DNA of 64,000 nt from an uncultured Proteiniphilum sp. (GTDB taxonomy: Bacteria; Bacteroidota; Bacteroidia; Bacteroidales; Dysgonomonadaceae): contig CAKMJT010000004.1 in the NCBI GenBank assembly GCA_927407015.1, positions 62,001 to 126,000 on the forward strand, read 5' to 3'. A program made the translations under genes and the position numbers. Shown here piece after piece: positions 1 to 9,527 of the stretch (position 1 is the first letter of the stretch; the number at the start of each line of letters is the position of its first letter). The notes below the pieces were generated by a model, which was not told the origin of the DNA, ran no database searches, and worked only from the letters and a program-made list of their open reading frames with translations.

Positions 1-703
1 TCTTTTCCAGTAAGATGAAACCTACAGAAGGTTTGGGGGATAATATGATCTTGTTCAGTTCATCGGTTACACGTTCCATGGAGATGATATTGATTCGCTC
101 ACGGTTGCTTCCGATGGCATCGAACGTGTCGGGATTGATATCGAATCCCAGTTGTGAGGCAAAACGTATGGCACGCATCATGCGCAAGGGGTCGTCACTG
201 AAGGTGATGTCAGGGTCAAGAGGGGTGCGGATGATCAGATCCCTGATATCCTGCATGCCATTGAAAGGGTCCAGTAGCTCTCCGTAGCGGTTTTCATTCA
301 GGCAGAAAGCCATGGCGTTGATGGTGAAGTCACGCCGTCTCTGATCCTCCTCCAGCGTCCCGTCTTCGACGATGGGTTTACGGGAATCAAAACTGTAGGA
401 CTCTTTCCGTGCACCCACGAACTCTATCTCATATCCTTTGTGTTTTATCTGTGCTGTACCGAAGTTTTTGAACACAGTCAATGAGGTGTTTCTTCCCAGT
501 TTTTTCGCCACCAATTCAGCCAGCTCAATACCCTTGCCCACTGCCACGATATCGATGTCATCGGATGGACGGCGGAGAAAAAAGTCGCGCACGTATCCTC
601 CAATCAGGAAGCATTCCAGCTTCAATTCGTCTGCTGCACCTGAAATAAGTCTGAAAATGGGTTTGTTTAAATGTGTCAGTATCTCCTTCTGAGATATATC
701 CAT
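1..703 (-). CDS. cca: CCA tRNA nucleotidyltransferase / poly(A) polymerase family, truncated by window start
   Basis: Reverse complement reads MDISQKEILTHLNKPIFRLISGAADELKLECFLIGGYVRDFFLRRPSDDIDIV...DQRRRDFTINAMAFCLNENRYGELLDPFNGMQDIRDLIIRTPLDPDITFSDDPLRMMRAIRFASQLGF; GGxVRD, DDIDIV, RRDFTINA and DPLRMMRAIRFA are class II CCA/PAP motifs. Start codon at 703. Confidence 0.93.
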   Translation of the reverse strand, partial: MDISQKEILTHLNKPIFRLISGAADELKLECFLIGGYVRDFFLRRPSDDIDIVAVGKGIELAELVAKKLGRNTSLTVFKNFGTAQIKHKGYEIEFVGARKESYSFDSRKPIVEDGTLEEDQRRRDFTINAMAFCLNENRYGELLDPFNGMQDIRDLIIRTPLDPDITFSDDPLRMMRAIRFASQLGFDINPDTFDAIGSNRERINIISMERVTDELNKIILSPKPSVGFILLEK

Positions 704-895
704 AATCTGTCTGTAGTTTTCAATATTTGCCCGGAGGTGAACGAATGATGTTTCACTGCCAGCCAATTATCTGTTACGAGTTGCAAAATTACAATAATTG
801 AACCTTAAACTAGCTTTTATGATAATATAATTTGTAAATTTGCGCCTTGGTAAAGTGAAAAGAAGTTTCTATTAATGCGATAAATATCTTTTTTA

Positions 896-1732
896 GTGAT
901 GCGCTATCATGTTCAGATAATTTATTTATTGCTTGTATTGCTGCTTACTTTTTCCTGTGCAGGAAATGGGAGGGAAGCCAATGTGTATCTTTCGGAAGCG
1001 GATGCTGCCTATCAGAAAGGGAACTACGCGCTGGCCAAGTTAAAGATAGACAGTATCAAAATCCTGTATCCGAAATCTTTTGATGAGATCAGTGCCGGCT
1101 TTGCACTGATGCAGCGTGTGCGAATGACTGAGAACAGAAGGAACATTGTTTTTTGTGATTCCATGCTCCGCGAAAATTACAGTCAGCTGCACGAGATGAT
1201 CACAGGATTTGATTTTGTAAGAGATGATCGGTACCAGGAATTCGGTGAGTATTATCCTAAAGTGTTTCCTCATCGGTCCTCGTTAAATAAAAACGGACTG
1301 CGTTCAGGCGTGCGTGAAAAAGGTGCGCTGTTCATCGAAAGCATCCTTACGGGCAGTACGCTCCGGCATAACAAAATCAGAGTCACCTCTGTCGATGGCA
1401 GCTTTGCCGAGACACTGGCCGTCACGTCCGACGGGCTGAACTATCGTTTCACCACACTGGACAAGACCTATGAGATTGTGCGTTACACCGGGAACGATGA
1501 GAATGGTGTGGCGAAGTTTATATATACGTTTCAGGATCAATCTGTTTCGGTTCATTTTATCGGTAACGGTACCATTACCGTTTCCCTGACCGATGCCGCC
1601 AAAAAGGGTATTGCCCAATCATACGAGCTGTCAACCCTCCTGCTGAACATTGAACAGCTGAAGTTTGAAAAAGAGAAAAGCGAAGCGTTGATCCGCTACC
1701 TGGAGAGTAAAGAGGGAAAGACAAATTCCTGA
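896..1732 (+). CDS. Hypothetical lipoprotein, TPR-like N-terminus
   Basis: 278 aa, signal peptide with lipobox (LLTFSCAG), early AAYQKGNYALAKLKIDSIK TPR-like helix pair. Confidence 0.7.
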   Translation: MMRYHVQIIYLLLVLLLTFSCAGNGREANVYLSEADAAYQKGNYALAKLKIDSIKILYPKSFDEISAGFALMQRVRMTENRRNIVFCDSMLRENYSQLHEMITGFDFVRDDRYQEFGEYYPKVFPHRSSLNKNGLRSGVREKGALFIESILTGSTLRHNKIRVTSVDGSFAETLAVTSDGLNYRFTTLDKTYEIVRYTGNDENGVAKFIYTFQDQSVSVHFIGNGTITVSLTDAAKKGIAQSYELSTLLLNIEQLKFEKEKSEALIRYLESKEGKTNS

Positions 1733-1785
1733 TAAAAAATATACAAAATCAAACATATAACAGAACCTATTTAAATAACCGAAAG

Positions 1786-2253
1786 ATGAAAAAAATTATA
1801 TTTACTGCAGTCGTACTGGCATTGATCGTTGTTGGATGCGACAACCTCGAAGATAACTTAGGAACGGGAAATAACAACTATTTTTCCTTTGAGAGTGAAA
1901 AAACACCCGTGAGAAATGCCAGGTCATTCCGTTCAGGCGACAACTATACGTTTCAATTGTATTCAAACAGCAACGCAGCCACAAGCGATTATTTTATCGA
2001 ATTAACATTTCCGGACAATCTAAACGATACCCTGTTTACCATACCTTTGTCTAAAGGTGACTGGAGGGTGAACGGTGCGGCAGATAATATTGCTTACTCG
2101 GGAGATCGCTCCGGGAGGACCGCTTTTCAAAGCGCCAATGTACAGATCCGTGTCCTTGACGGAGCGGGTACCGTCGATCTGAAGATCTCCCTGGCCCTCA
2201 ACGACAACCGTTGTGTGACCGGTTTCTACAAGGGTACCATTGAGGGGTACTAA
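1786..2253 (+). CDS. Hypothetical lipoprotein
   Basis: 155 aa, lipobox VVGCDN, follows previous ORF closely. Confidence 0.65.
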   Translation: MKKIIFTAVVLALIVVGCDNLEDNLGTGNNNYFSFESEKTPVRNARSFRSGDNYTFQLYSNSNAATSDYFIELTFPDNLNDTLFTIPLSKGDWRVNGAADNIAYSGDRSGRTAFQSANVQIRVLDGAGTVDLKISLALNDNRCVTGFYKGTIEGY

Positions 2254-2367
2254 ACTATCAGCAGGGCGATTCGCCAGTCGTAACAGCTACCGGCTGAAAT
2301 GCTGTTCTCCGGATATCACTGCCTGTTTGAGAGATCAAACAAACGGGAGAAAATAACCCCGGAATCA

Positions 2368-2397
2368 TTGGGAATAAAAAATAAATCTCTATCTTTG
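2368..2397 (+). promoter_or_regulatory. Bacteroidetes-type promoter for the B12 locus
   Basis: TTG (2368-2370), 19 bp spacer, TATCTTTG (2390-2397), directly upstream of the riboswitch. Confidence 0.7.
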
Positions 2398-2407
2398 TCC
2401 ACAGAAA

Positions 2408-2600
2408 TATTGGTGTTATCTGTTTCACGATGGCTTCGAAACAGGTAATGAAAAGGGAATCAGGTGTAAATCCTGAACAGACCCGCTGCTGTAAGCTCCG
2501 CTTACGTGCTGAACAACCACCTTTTGCCACTGTCTCCTGCCATGGGGATGGGAAGGCGTTCAGTCACGGGAGTAAGTCAGAAGACCTGCCAATGCATCAC
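2408..2600 (+). ncRNA. Cobalamin riboswitch
   Basis: Contains GGGAATCAGGTGTAAATCCTGAACAGACCCGCTGCTGTAAGC, CCACTG...GGGATGGGAAGGCG, and the B12 box AGTCAGAAGACCTGCC (about 2575-2590), upstream of a BtuB-like receptor. Confidence 0.93.
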
Positions 2601-2712
2601 ATAGGTTACATAGCTTTCGGGGAATGAAGCTTGAAAACGACACGCAATTTTTTTTTTAATTTTTACGTGCTTCTTTTTCACCAGGCTTTACCGGAATATA
2701 AATTCGGTATAG

Positions 2713-4734
2713 ATGAAGGTACTTAGACTAAGAGTATTCTTGTTATTGATGGTTGAAGCCGCAGCAGGAAACAGACTCGTGGCACAAACGGTGTCCGACA
2801 GTCTCCTGCTGCCGGAGGTAGTCATCACGGAGAGGTATGCCGACAGGGAGATCCGTTCCACAGCTCCCCTGCATATATTGTCCGGGAAGACCATCCGTAA
2901 TCTGCAGGCACTGCAGCTGTCTGATGCGGTAAAGCATTTCCCAGGTGTGACGGTGAAGGATTACGGCGGTATAGGCGGACTGAAGACTGTGTCGGTACGC
3001 AGCCTGGGAGCCGGACACACTGCGGTGAACTACAATGGTATTGCCGTGACGGATGTGCAGACCGGGCAGATCGATATCGGTCGTTTTTCGCTTGATAACG
3101 TGGAGAATATCACCCTGTACAACGGTCAGAACGATCAGATTTTTATGCCTGCCCGTGCCTTCGCCCTGGCATCGGCGCTCAACATCCAGTCTGTCGAACC
3201 TCTCTTTACTGATGATGAGAAAGTAAACGGAAAAGCTGCAGTCAAAGGCGGTTCGTTCGGTCTGTTCAATCCATCCTTCCTGATGAACCTCAAACTGTCG
3301 GATAAACTCACAGGCTCGTTCAGCGGTGAGTGGATGTCTGCCGGTGGCGCTTATCCCTATCTTTTGCATTACGGTGAAGCAGGTACCGACAGCACTTCCA
3401 CAGAGAGAAGAGTAAACAGCGATGTGAAGAACCTTCGTTTGGAAACGGCTCTCCAAGCTTGTCTGTCCGAAAGGAGCAAGGGTAGTGTGCGTTTCTACTA
3501 CTACCAATCGGAGCGGGGCCTGCCCGGGGCGACCATCTACTACAATACAGCGAACTTTTCCAGTCAGCGTTTGTGGGACCGTAACTTCTTCACCCAGGGT
3601 CATTTCGAACACACCTTTTCACGGCAGTGGGCGGTGCAGGCTCATGGCAAATATAACCGGAGCTACCTGCGCTATCTCGATCCCACCTGGCTGGGAGCAA
3701 CGGGTAAAATAGAGGATGTCTTCACCCAGCAGGAGACCTACACCTCCCTGTCAGCGCTCTACAGGGCGTTTGAGCGACTCTCTTTCTCCGCTGCGGCTGA
3801 TCTGACAGCTGCAGCCATGCAATCCGATAGGGAGCGTTTTGCGACACCTACCCGGCTAACCTTCCAATCGGTGATCGCTGCGAAATGGGTCAGTGAGCAA
3901 TTTCTCACTACTGCCAGCCTGCTCTACACGCAGACAGTTGAATCGGCCAGATATGGTGAGCCCGCTGAAAACAGGAATAAGATGTCACCCTATATCAGTG
4001 CCTCCTTCAAGCCATCAGTTGACCTTGATCTGCGGCTGCGGGCTTTTTACAAAAACAGTTTCCGTTTACCTACCTTCAATGATCTCTACTACCCCCTTGT
4101 GGGCATGCGTCAGCTATTGCCCGAGGATGCCAGCCAGTTCAATGCGGGAGTCACTTTCAACAGCACCGCCGGTGAGGTAATACCACTCGTCACTGTCACT
4201 GCCGATGCGTATCACAACAGGATTAAAAATAAGATAGTGGCCTACCCTACGGGTAACCTGCATCAGTGGACGATGATGAATTTCGGACTTGTCACCGTCA
4301 ATGGGTTGGATATCTCTCTGGAGAGTGCACTGAATATCACGGGCACCGTCCATTTGTTATTCGGAGCAACCTATACCTTTCAGCGGGCGATGGATAAAAC
4401 AGATCCCGGTAAATCGACCTACAATCATCAGTTGCCCTACACACCCCGTCATTCCGGTTCTACACGGGCGTCACTGGAAACAGTCTGGTTCAATATAGCC
4501 TATACCCTGCTCTGGTCGGGGGAAAGATTTTCAAACGCCTACAACAGTGACGTGTACAGGTTGAGCGGATACAGTGACCACAGCATTTCCGTAGCCAAAA
4601 GCCTGCCTACACCGTTGGGCGTGATGCAACTGAGTGTGGAAGCACTGAATCTGACCGGCAGGAATTATGAGATCGTGCGCAACTACCCGATGCCGGGGCG
4701 ATCCTACAGAATGAAACTATCCATTAACTTCTAA
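2713..4734 (+). CDS. btuB: TonB-dependent vitamin B12 receptor (BtuB-like)
   Basis: 673 aa with plug domain (LQLSDAVKHFPGVTVKDYGGIGGLKTVSVRSLGAGHTAVNYNGIAVTD) and C-terminal barrel; preceded by cobalamin riboswitch. Confidence 0.87.
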   Translation: MKVLRLRVFLLLMVEAAAGNRLVAQTVSDSLLLPEVVITERYADREIRSTAPLHILSGKTIRNLQALQLSDAVKHFPGVTVKDYGGIGGLKTVSVRSLGAGHTAVNYNGIAVTDVQTGQIDIGRFSLDNVENITLYNGQNDQIFMPARAFALASALNIQSVEPLFTDDEKVNGKAAVKGGSFGLFNPSFLMNLKLSDKLTGSFSGEWMSAGGAYPYLLHYGEAGTDSTSTERRVNSDVKNLRLETALQACLSERSKGSVRFYYYQSERGLPGATIYYNTANFSSQRLWDRNFFTQGHFEHTFSRQWAVQAHGKYNRSYLRYLDPTWLGATGKIEDVFTQQETYTSLSALYRAFERLSFSAAADLTAAAMQSDRERFATPTRLTFQSVIAAKWVSEQFLTTASLLYTQTVESARYGEPAENRNKMSPYISASFKPSVDLDLRLRAFYKNSFRLPTFNDLYYPLVGMRQLLPEDASQFNAGVTFNSTAGEVIPLVTVTADAYHNRIKNKIVAYPTGNLHQWTMMNFGLVTVNGLDISLESALNITGTVHLLFGATYTFQRAMDKTDPGKSTYNHQLPYTPRHSGSTRASLETVWFNIAYTLLWSGERFSNAYNSDVYRLSGYSDHSISVAKSLPTPLGVMQLSVEALNLTGRNYEIVRNYPMPGRSYRMKLSINF

Positions 4735-4749
4735 TTTTATATAACAAAA

Positions 4750-5832
4750 ATGAGTATGAAGAATTTCTTTTTTTATCTGACGATGTTTTCCGTCTTGTTA
4801 CTGACTGCCTGTGCCGATGTCAATGATCCCGTTGGAGACGATGATCTCCTTCCAAAAGAGGCTAAGAGGCTCCTGATTCTCAACGAAGGGGGAATGGGAC
4901 ATAACAACAGCACGTTGGTGAGTTACGATCTCTCATCAGGCACTACCGATAAGGACTATTTCCGTACCGTCAACAAACGGGGTCTGGGCGATACCGGGAA
5001 TGATATGTTGAAATATGGTTCAAAACTATATATAGCGGTGAATGTTTCAGGGACCATTGAAGTGATTGACGCTGCCAGCGGCAAATCAATCAGGCAGATA
5101 CCCATGAAGACAGAGGGAGGTGCCAGCAAGGAACCGCGCCAGCTGGCTTCATACAACGGCAAGGTGTATGTCACCTCGTTCGATGATACGGTTACCCGTA
5201 TCGATACCGCCACGCTGATGATCGATGGTACAGTGGCCGTGGGTCAGGATCCCGAAGGAATTGCCATCAGGAACAACAGGATCTATGTGGCCAATTCGGG
5301 CGGACTCAACTGGGCAAACGGCTATGATAATTCAGTGTCGGTGGTTGATGTGACGACCTTCAGGGAGGAGAAAAAAATAGTTGTGGGGGTGAATCCCGGT
5401 GTGGTGCGGATCGACAGTCAGGGCGATACCTATGTCTCCGTGACCGGTGATTACAACACTAATCCCGGTGGATTCAGGAAGATCGATGCCGGCACGGGAG
5501 CCGTTGTGACGATAGCGGGTATTGATGCACCCGGTAAATTCGTTATGGCCGACAATAAAGCCTATATCATCAACGGATCGTATGGCAATCCTTACAGCGT
5601 GGTCGTCTTCGACTGCCTCAGTGAACAGATCGTTACCGAAAGCTTTATCACCGACGGTACCACCGTCAATATCATGCACAGCATTTCTGTGGATGCTTTC
5701 TCCGGAGATGTTTTCATTACGGAAACCGACTATATCACACCCGGCACACTCCGCTGCTTCGATATAAACGGTAAGTTGAAATACACCTTGCCGGCTGTAG
5801 GAATCAACCCTTCTGTAGTGGTCTTCCTGTAA
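4750..5832 (+). CDS. YncE/DUF5074-like beta-propeller lipoprotein, candidate BtuG-type B12-binding protein
   Basis: 360 aa, lipobox LLTACAD, repeated blades (KLYIAVNVSGTIEVIDAASGK, KVYVTSFDDTVTRIDTATL, RIYVANSG...NSVSVVDVTTF); immediately downstream of btuB. Confidence 0.8.
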   Translation: MSMKNFFFYLTMFSVLLLTACADVNDPVGDDDLLPKEAKRLLILNEGGMGHNNSTLVSYDLSSGTTDKDYFRTVNKRGLGDTGNDMLKYGSKLYIAVNVSGTIEVIDAASGKSIRQIPMKTEGGASKEPRQLASYNGKVYVTSFDDTVTRIDTATLMIDGTVAVGQDPEGIAIRNNRIYVANSGGLNWANGYDNSVSVVDVTTFREEKKIVVGVNPGVVRIDSQGDTYVSVTGDYNTNPGGFRKIDAGTGAVVTIAGIDAPGKFVMADNKAYIINGSYGNPYSVVVFDCLSEQIVTESFITDGTTVNIMHSISVDAFSGDVFITETDYITPGTLRCFDINGKLKYTLPAVGINPSVVVFL

Positions 5833-5834
5833 AA

Positions 5835-5864
5835 AAACTGCAGGCTCTTCTCAGCCTGCAGTTT
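5835..5864 (+). terminator. Hairpin terminator after the B12 operon
   Basis: AAACTGCAGGCT-CTTCTC-AGCCTGCAGTTT, perfect 12 bp stem right after the stop codon at 5832. Confidence 0.75.
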
Positions 5865-6009
5865 CTCTCTACTTTATTATTTTGAAAGAAAGGCATTCCA
5901 AGTGATTGGCGTGCTTTTTGCCTTTTAACGGCTATGAGTTGCCGGTTGATACTCCACAGCCGAACCATCTTTCGTGCCTGCAGAAGAGATGTAGCCTTCC
6001 TTCGATAAG

Positions 6010-6132
6010 TGGTAAACTAAAAGCTAAAATACTAAAAGTGTTCAGCAGTCAGCTAAAAACAGAAACCGCTGCCCCTGTAGTGCTTCCTCTTATAAAGCTG
6101 ATAGCTGATAGCTGACCGCTGAAAGCTTATAG
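6010..6132 (-). repeat. Copy 1 of a dispersed intergenic repeat (AGCTGA-rich)
   Basis: AGCTGACCGCTGAAAGCT (6110-6127) is the exact reverse complement of 43718-43735; ACCGCTGCCCCTGTAGTGCTTCC (6065-6087) matches 42431-42453 inverted at 20/23 positions. Confidence 0.6.
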
Positions 6133-6134
6133 TT

Positions 6135-7922
6135 CTAATCCAGTTTCAGCACTGCGAGGAATGCTTTCTGGGGTACCTCTACGTTGCCCACCTGCTTCAT
6201 GCGTTTCTTGCCTTCTTTCTGTTTCTCGAGCAGCTTGCGCTTACGGGAGATATCACCGCCGTAACACTTGGCCGTCACATCTTTTCTCACCGCTTTCACC
6301 GTCTCACGGGCGATGATCTTGGCACCGATAGCTGCCTGTATGGCAATATCGAACTGCTGACGCGGAATCAGCTCTTTCAGCTTCTCACACATGCGGCGTC
6401 CGAAATTCTGGGCATTGTCGACATGAGTCAGCGTGGAGAGGGCATCCACCGGTTCACCGTTCAGCAGGATGTCCAGCTTCACCAGCCTGGAGGGACGGTA
6501 ATCATGCATATGATAGTCGAAAGAAGCATACCCTTTCGAGATGCTCTTCAGCTTGTCGTAGAAGTCGATGACGATCTCCCCTAGCGGCAGGTCGTAGATG
6601 ATCTCCACACGGTCGCCGGAGATATACTCCTGTTTGATCAGCGCACCGCGTTTACCCAGACAGAGTGTCATGATGGAACCGATATAGGTGGTGTTGGTAA
6701 TCACCGACGCGCGGATGTATGGCTCCTCAATGCGGTCGATCAGCGTGGGGTCAGGCAGCCCGCTGGGGTTGTGCACCTCCTTCATCTGCCCCTTCTTGTC
6801 GTAGACACGATAGGAGACGTTCGGGACGGTGGTGATGACATCCATATCAAATTCCCTTTCCAGCCGCTCCTGGATGATTTCCATATGCAACAGTCCCAGA
6901 AAGCCGCACCGGAACCCAAATCCCAGTGCTACGGATGATTCAGGCTGGAAAGTCAGAGAGGCATCGTTGAGCTGCAGCTTCTCGAGTGAAGCGCGCAGGT
7001 TCTCAAACTCCTCGCTTACGATGGGATAAACGCCCGCGAAGACCATTGGCTTCACCTCTTCAAACCCTTCAATCCCTTTTGTAGCGGGTTGTTTCACATG
7101 GGTGATGGTATCCCCTACCTTCACCTCTTTCGATGTTTTGATCCCCGAGATGATATAGCCCACATCACCACAACGCACTTCCTCGCGCGGTGACATGGCC
7201 AGCCGCAATATACCCACCTCATCGGCATTGTATTCCTTGCCGGTGGCGATGAATTTCACCAGCTCACCCTTGCGGATGGTGCCGTTCACAATCTTGTAAT
7301 AGGCGATGATACCCCGGAACGGGTTGAAGACCGAGTCGAAAATCAGTGCCTGCAAAGGGGCATCGGGATCGCCCGGTGGTGGGGGAACGCGTTCAATGAT
7401 GGCACGCAGGGTCTCCTCGATACCAATCCCTGTCTTACCGCTGGCACGGATGATCTCCTCGCGCGGGCAACCCAGCAGCTGCACGATCTGATCTTCCACC
7501 TCGTCGGGCATGGCACTTTCAAGATCCACTTTATTCAGTATGGGGATGATCACCAGATCATGCTCGATAGCCATATAGACGTTGGAGATGGTCTGTGCCT
7601 GGATACCCTGCGCAGCATCTACCACCAGCAGAGCGCCTTCACAGGCAGCGATGGAACGCGATACCTCGTACGAAAAATCCACATGTCCCGGGGTGTCAAT
7701 CAGGTTCAGGGTATATTTCTCGCCTTCGTATTCATAATCCATCTGTATGGCATGGCTCTTGATGGTGATGCCCCGTTCACGTTCCAGGTCCATATTGTCG
7801 AGCACCTGCGCCTGCAGGTCCTTTCCTTCAACGGTCTTGGTGAACTCGAGCAAACGGTCCGCCAGCGTGCTTTTGCCGTGGTCTATGTGCGCTATAATAC
7901 AAAAATTGCGTATATTCTTCAT
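6135..7922 (-). CDS. lepA: Elongation factor 4 (LepA)
   Basis: [26 protein letters not shown]...[31 protein letters not shown]...NKVDLESA, LepA C-terminal domain ([35 protein letters not shown]). Start placed at MKNIRN rather than the ORF-track start 7955. Confidence 0.97.
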   Translation of the reverse strand: MKNIRNFCIIAHIDHGKSTLADRLLEFTKTVEGKDLQAQVLDNMDLERERGITIKSHAIQMDYEYEGEKYTLNLIDTPGHVDFSYEVSRSIAACEGALLVVDAAQGIQAQTISNVYMAIEHDLVIIPILNKVDLESAMPDEVEDQIVQLLGCPREEIIRASGKTGIGIEETLRAIIERVPPPPGDPDAPLQALIFDSVFNPFRGIIAYYKIVNGTIRKGELVKFIATGKEYNADEVGILRLAMSPREEVRCGDVGYIISGIKTSKEVKVGDTITHVKQPATKGIEGFEEVKPMVFAGVYPIVSEEFENLRASLEKLQLNDASLTFQPESSVALGFGFRCGFLGLLHMEIIQERLEREFDMDVITTVPNVSYRVYDKKGQMKEVHNPSGLPDPTLIDRIEEPYIRASVITNTTYIGSIMTLCLGKRGALIKQEYISGDRVEIIYDLPLGEIVIDFYDKLKSISKGYASFDYHMHDYRPSRLVKLDILLNGEPVDALSTLTHVDNAQNFGRRMCEKLKELIPRQQFDIAIQAAIGAKIIARETVKAVRKDVTAKCYGGDISRKRKLLEKQKEGKKRMKQVGNVEVPQKAFLAVLKLD

Positions 7923-7976
7923 TGATGATTTTTCACTCCTTAGCTCCATGAACATCCATTTTGATGTCCCTGGTCA

Positions 7977-9374
7977 TTAAAACTCCGCATTCTTCGGTGT
8001 GCGCGGGAAAGGGATCACATCGCGGATATTGGTCATGCCGGTGACGAAAAGCATCAGTCGTTCAAAACCGAGTCCGAAGCCGGCATGCGGAGCAGTACCG
8101 AACCTGCGTGTTTCGAGGTACCACCAGATGGGATCGCTGTTCATGCCGGTTTCTTCCACGCGTTGCATCAGCTTGTCGTAATCCGCCTCCCGCTCCGATC
8201 CGCCGATGATCTCACCTATCTTAGGGAAGAGCACATCCATGGCGCGAACCGTCAATCCATCGTCGTTCTGCTTCATGTAGAACGATTTGATCTCTTTCGG
8301 ATAGTCGGTGAGTATCACCGGCCGTTTAAAATGTTTCTCCACCAGGTAGCGTTCATGTTCCGACTGCAGGTCGGTACCCCAATGTACGGGGAACTCAAAC
8401 TGCTGTCCCGATTCCTCCAGAATCTTCACCCCTTCGGTGTAGGTTAAACGTACAAAATCGTTTTCCATCACAAAGTTCAATCGTTCTATGAGCTCCTCGT
8501 CATACATCTTGGACAGGAACTGAATATCCTCCAGGCAGTGATCCAGGGCGTAACGGATCAGGTACTTGAGAAAATCCTCCGCCAGGTTCATGTTGTCAGT
8601 GATATCATAAAAGGCTACCTCTGGTTCAATCATCCAGAACTCTGCCAGATGCCGCGGTGTGTTGGAGTTCTCTGCACGGAATGTAGGGCCGAAGGTATAG
8701 ATGGCACCCAGCGCCATGGCTCCCAATTCACCTTCCAGCTGTCCCGACACCGTGAGGTTGGTCTGTCTGCCGAAAAAATCCTGCGAGTAATCCACCTTGC
8801 CTGTTTCGTTGCGCGGCGGGTTTTCCATGTCCAACGTGGAAACTTCGAACATCGAGCCAGCTCCTTCCGCATCGGAAGCAGTGATGATGGGTGTATGAAA
8901 ATAATAAAATCCTCTGTCGTTAAAAAATTGATGGATGGCAAACGACATGTGGTGGCGCATTCTGAAGATGGCCCCGAACGTGTTGGTACGTGGCCGAAGG
9001 TGTGCAATCTCACGCAGGAATTCGAGTGAATGGCCTTTTTTTTGCAGCGGGTAAGCTGCTGGATCGGCGGCACCGTAGATCTCCACCTCAGTTGCCTGTA
9101 TCTCCACCGATTGACCCTGACCCTGCGATTTCACCAGTTTCCCGTTTACACTGATGCAGGATCCGGTGGTGATAGGCTTAAGAAATTCTTCACCAAATGT
9201 AGCTATATCGATAACTATCTGTATGTTATTGATTGTCGATCCGTCGTTTAATGCGACAAATCCCACGTTTTTATTTCCTCTGCGGGTACGCACCCACCCT
9301 TTGACGTTTACTTCCTCTCCCAAGGTCCCGGGCTGTAAAGCCTCTGCTATTTTTGTTCGCTTAAATTGTTTCAT
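7977..9374 (-). CDS. asnS: Asparaginyl-tRNA synthetase
   Basis: 465 aa class II aaRS with N-terminal OB fold and motifs [21 protein letters not shown] and [29 protein letters not shown]. Confidence 0.96.
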   Translation of the reverse strand: MKQFKRTKIAEALQPGTLGEEVNVKGWVRTRRGNKNVGFVALNDGSTINNIQIVIDIATFGEEFLKPITTGSCISVNGKLVKSQGQGQSVEIQATEVEIYGAADPAAYPLQKKGHSLEFLREIAHLRPRTNTFGAIFRMRHHMSFAIHQFFNDRGFYYFHTPIITASDAEGAGSMFEVSTLDMENPPRNETGKVDYSQDFFGRQTNLTVSGQLEGELGAMALGAIYTFGPTFRAENSNTPRHLAEFWMIEPEVAFYDITDNMNLAEDFLKYLIRYALDHCLEDIQFLSKMYDEELIERLNFVMENDFVRLTYTEGVKILEESGQQFEFPVHWGTDLQSEHERYLVEKHFKRPVILTDYPKEIKSFYMKQNDDGLTVRAMDVLFPKIGEIIGGSEREADYDKLMQRVEETGMNSDPIWWYLETRRFGTAPHAGFGLGFERLMLFVTGMTNIRDVIPFPRTPKNAEF

Positions 9375-9386
9375 AATCCACTCTAC

Positions 9387-9402
9387 GTCTCCCGAAGGAG
9401 AC
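9387..9402 (-). promoter_or_regulatory. UUCG-tetraloop hairpin in asnS leader
   Basis: Minus strand reads GTCTCC-TTCG-GGAGAC, perfect 6 bp stem, 12 nt upstream of the asnS start codon. Confidence 0.5.
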
Positions 9403-9527
9403 TATGCTGCATGTATAGTATGTATATCTCTCCGCTATAGCCGAAGAAATAAAGTTAATCACTCGTTGTTGTTCGGTTGACGGTTGTAACCCTGCAGGCT
9501 CCCTCCCGGAAGATGCAGGATTTTTTC

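Noticed and set aside
2430-2627. 65-aa ORF MASKQVMKRESGVNPEQTRCCKLRLR...
   Set aside because: It is the cobalamin riboswitch translated; RNA motifs explain the sequence.
2743-3612. 289-aa minus-strand ORF antisense to btuB
   Set aside because: Shadow of the TonB receptor coding sequence; no recognisable domain or signal.
8538-9029. 163-aa plus ORF and other ORFs antisense to asnS/lepA
   Set aside because: Antisense to highly conserved housekeeping genes, no domain content.
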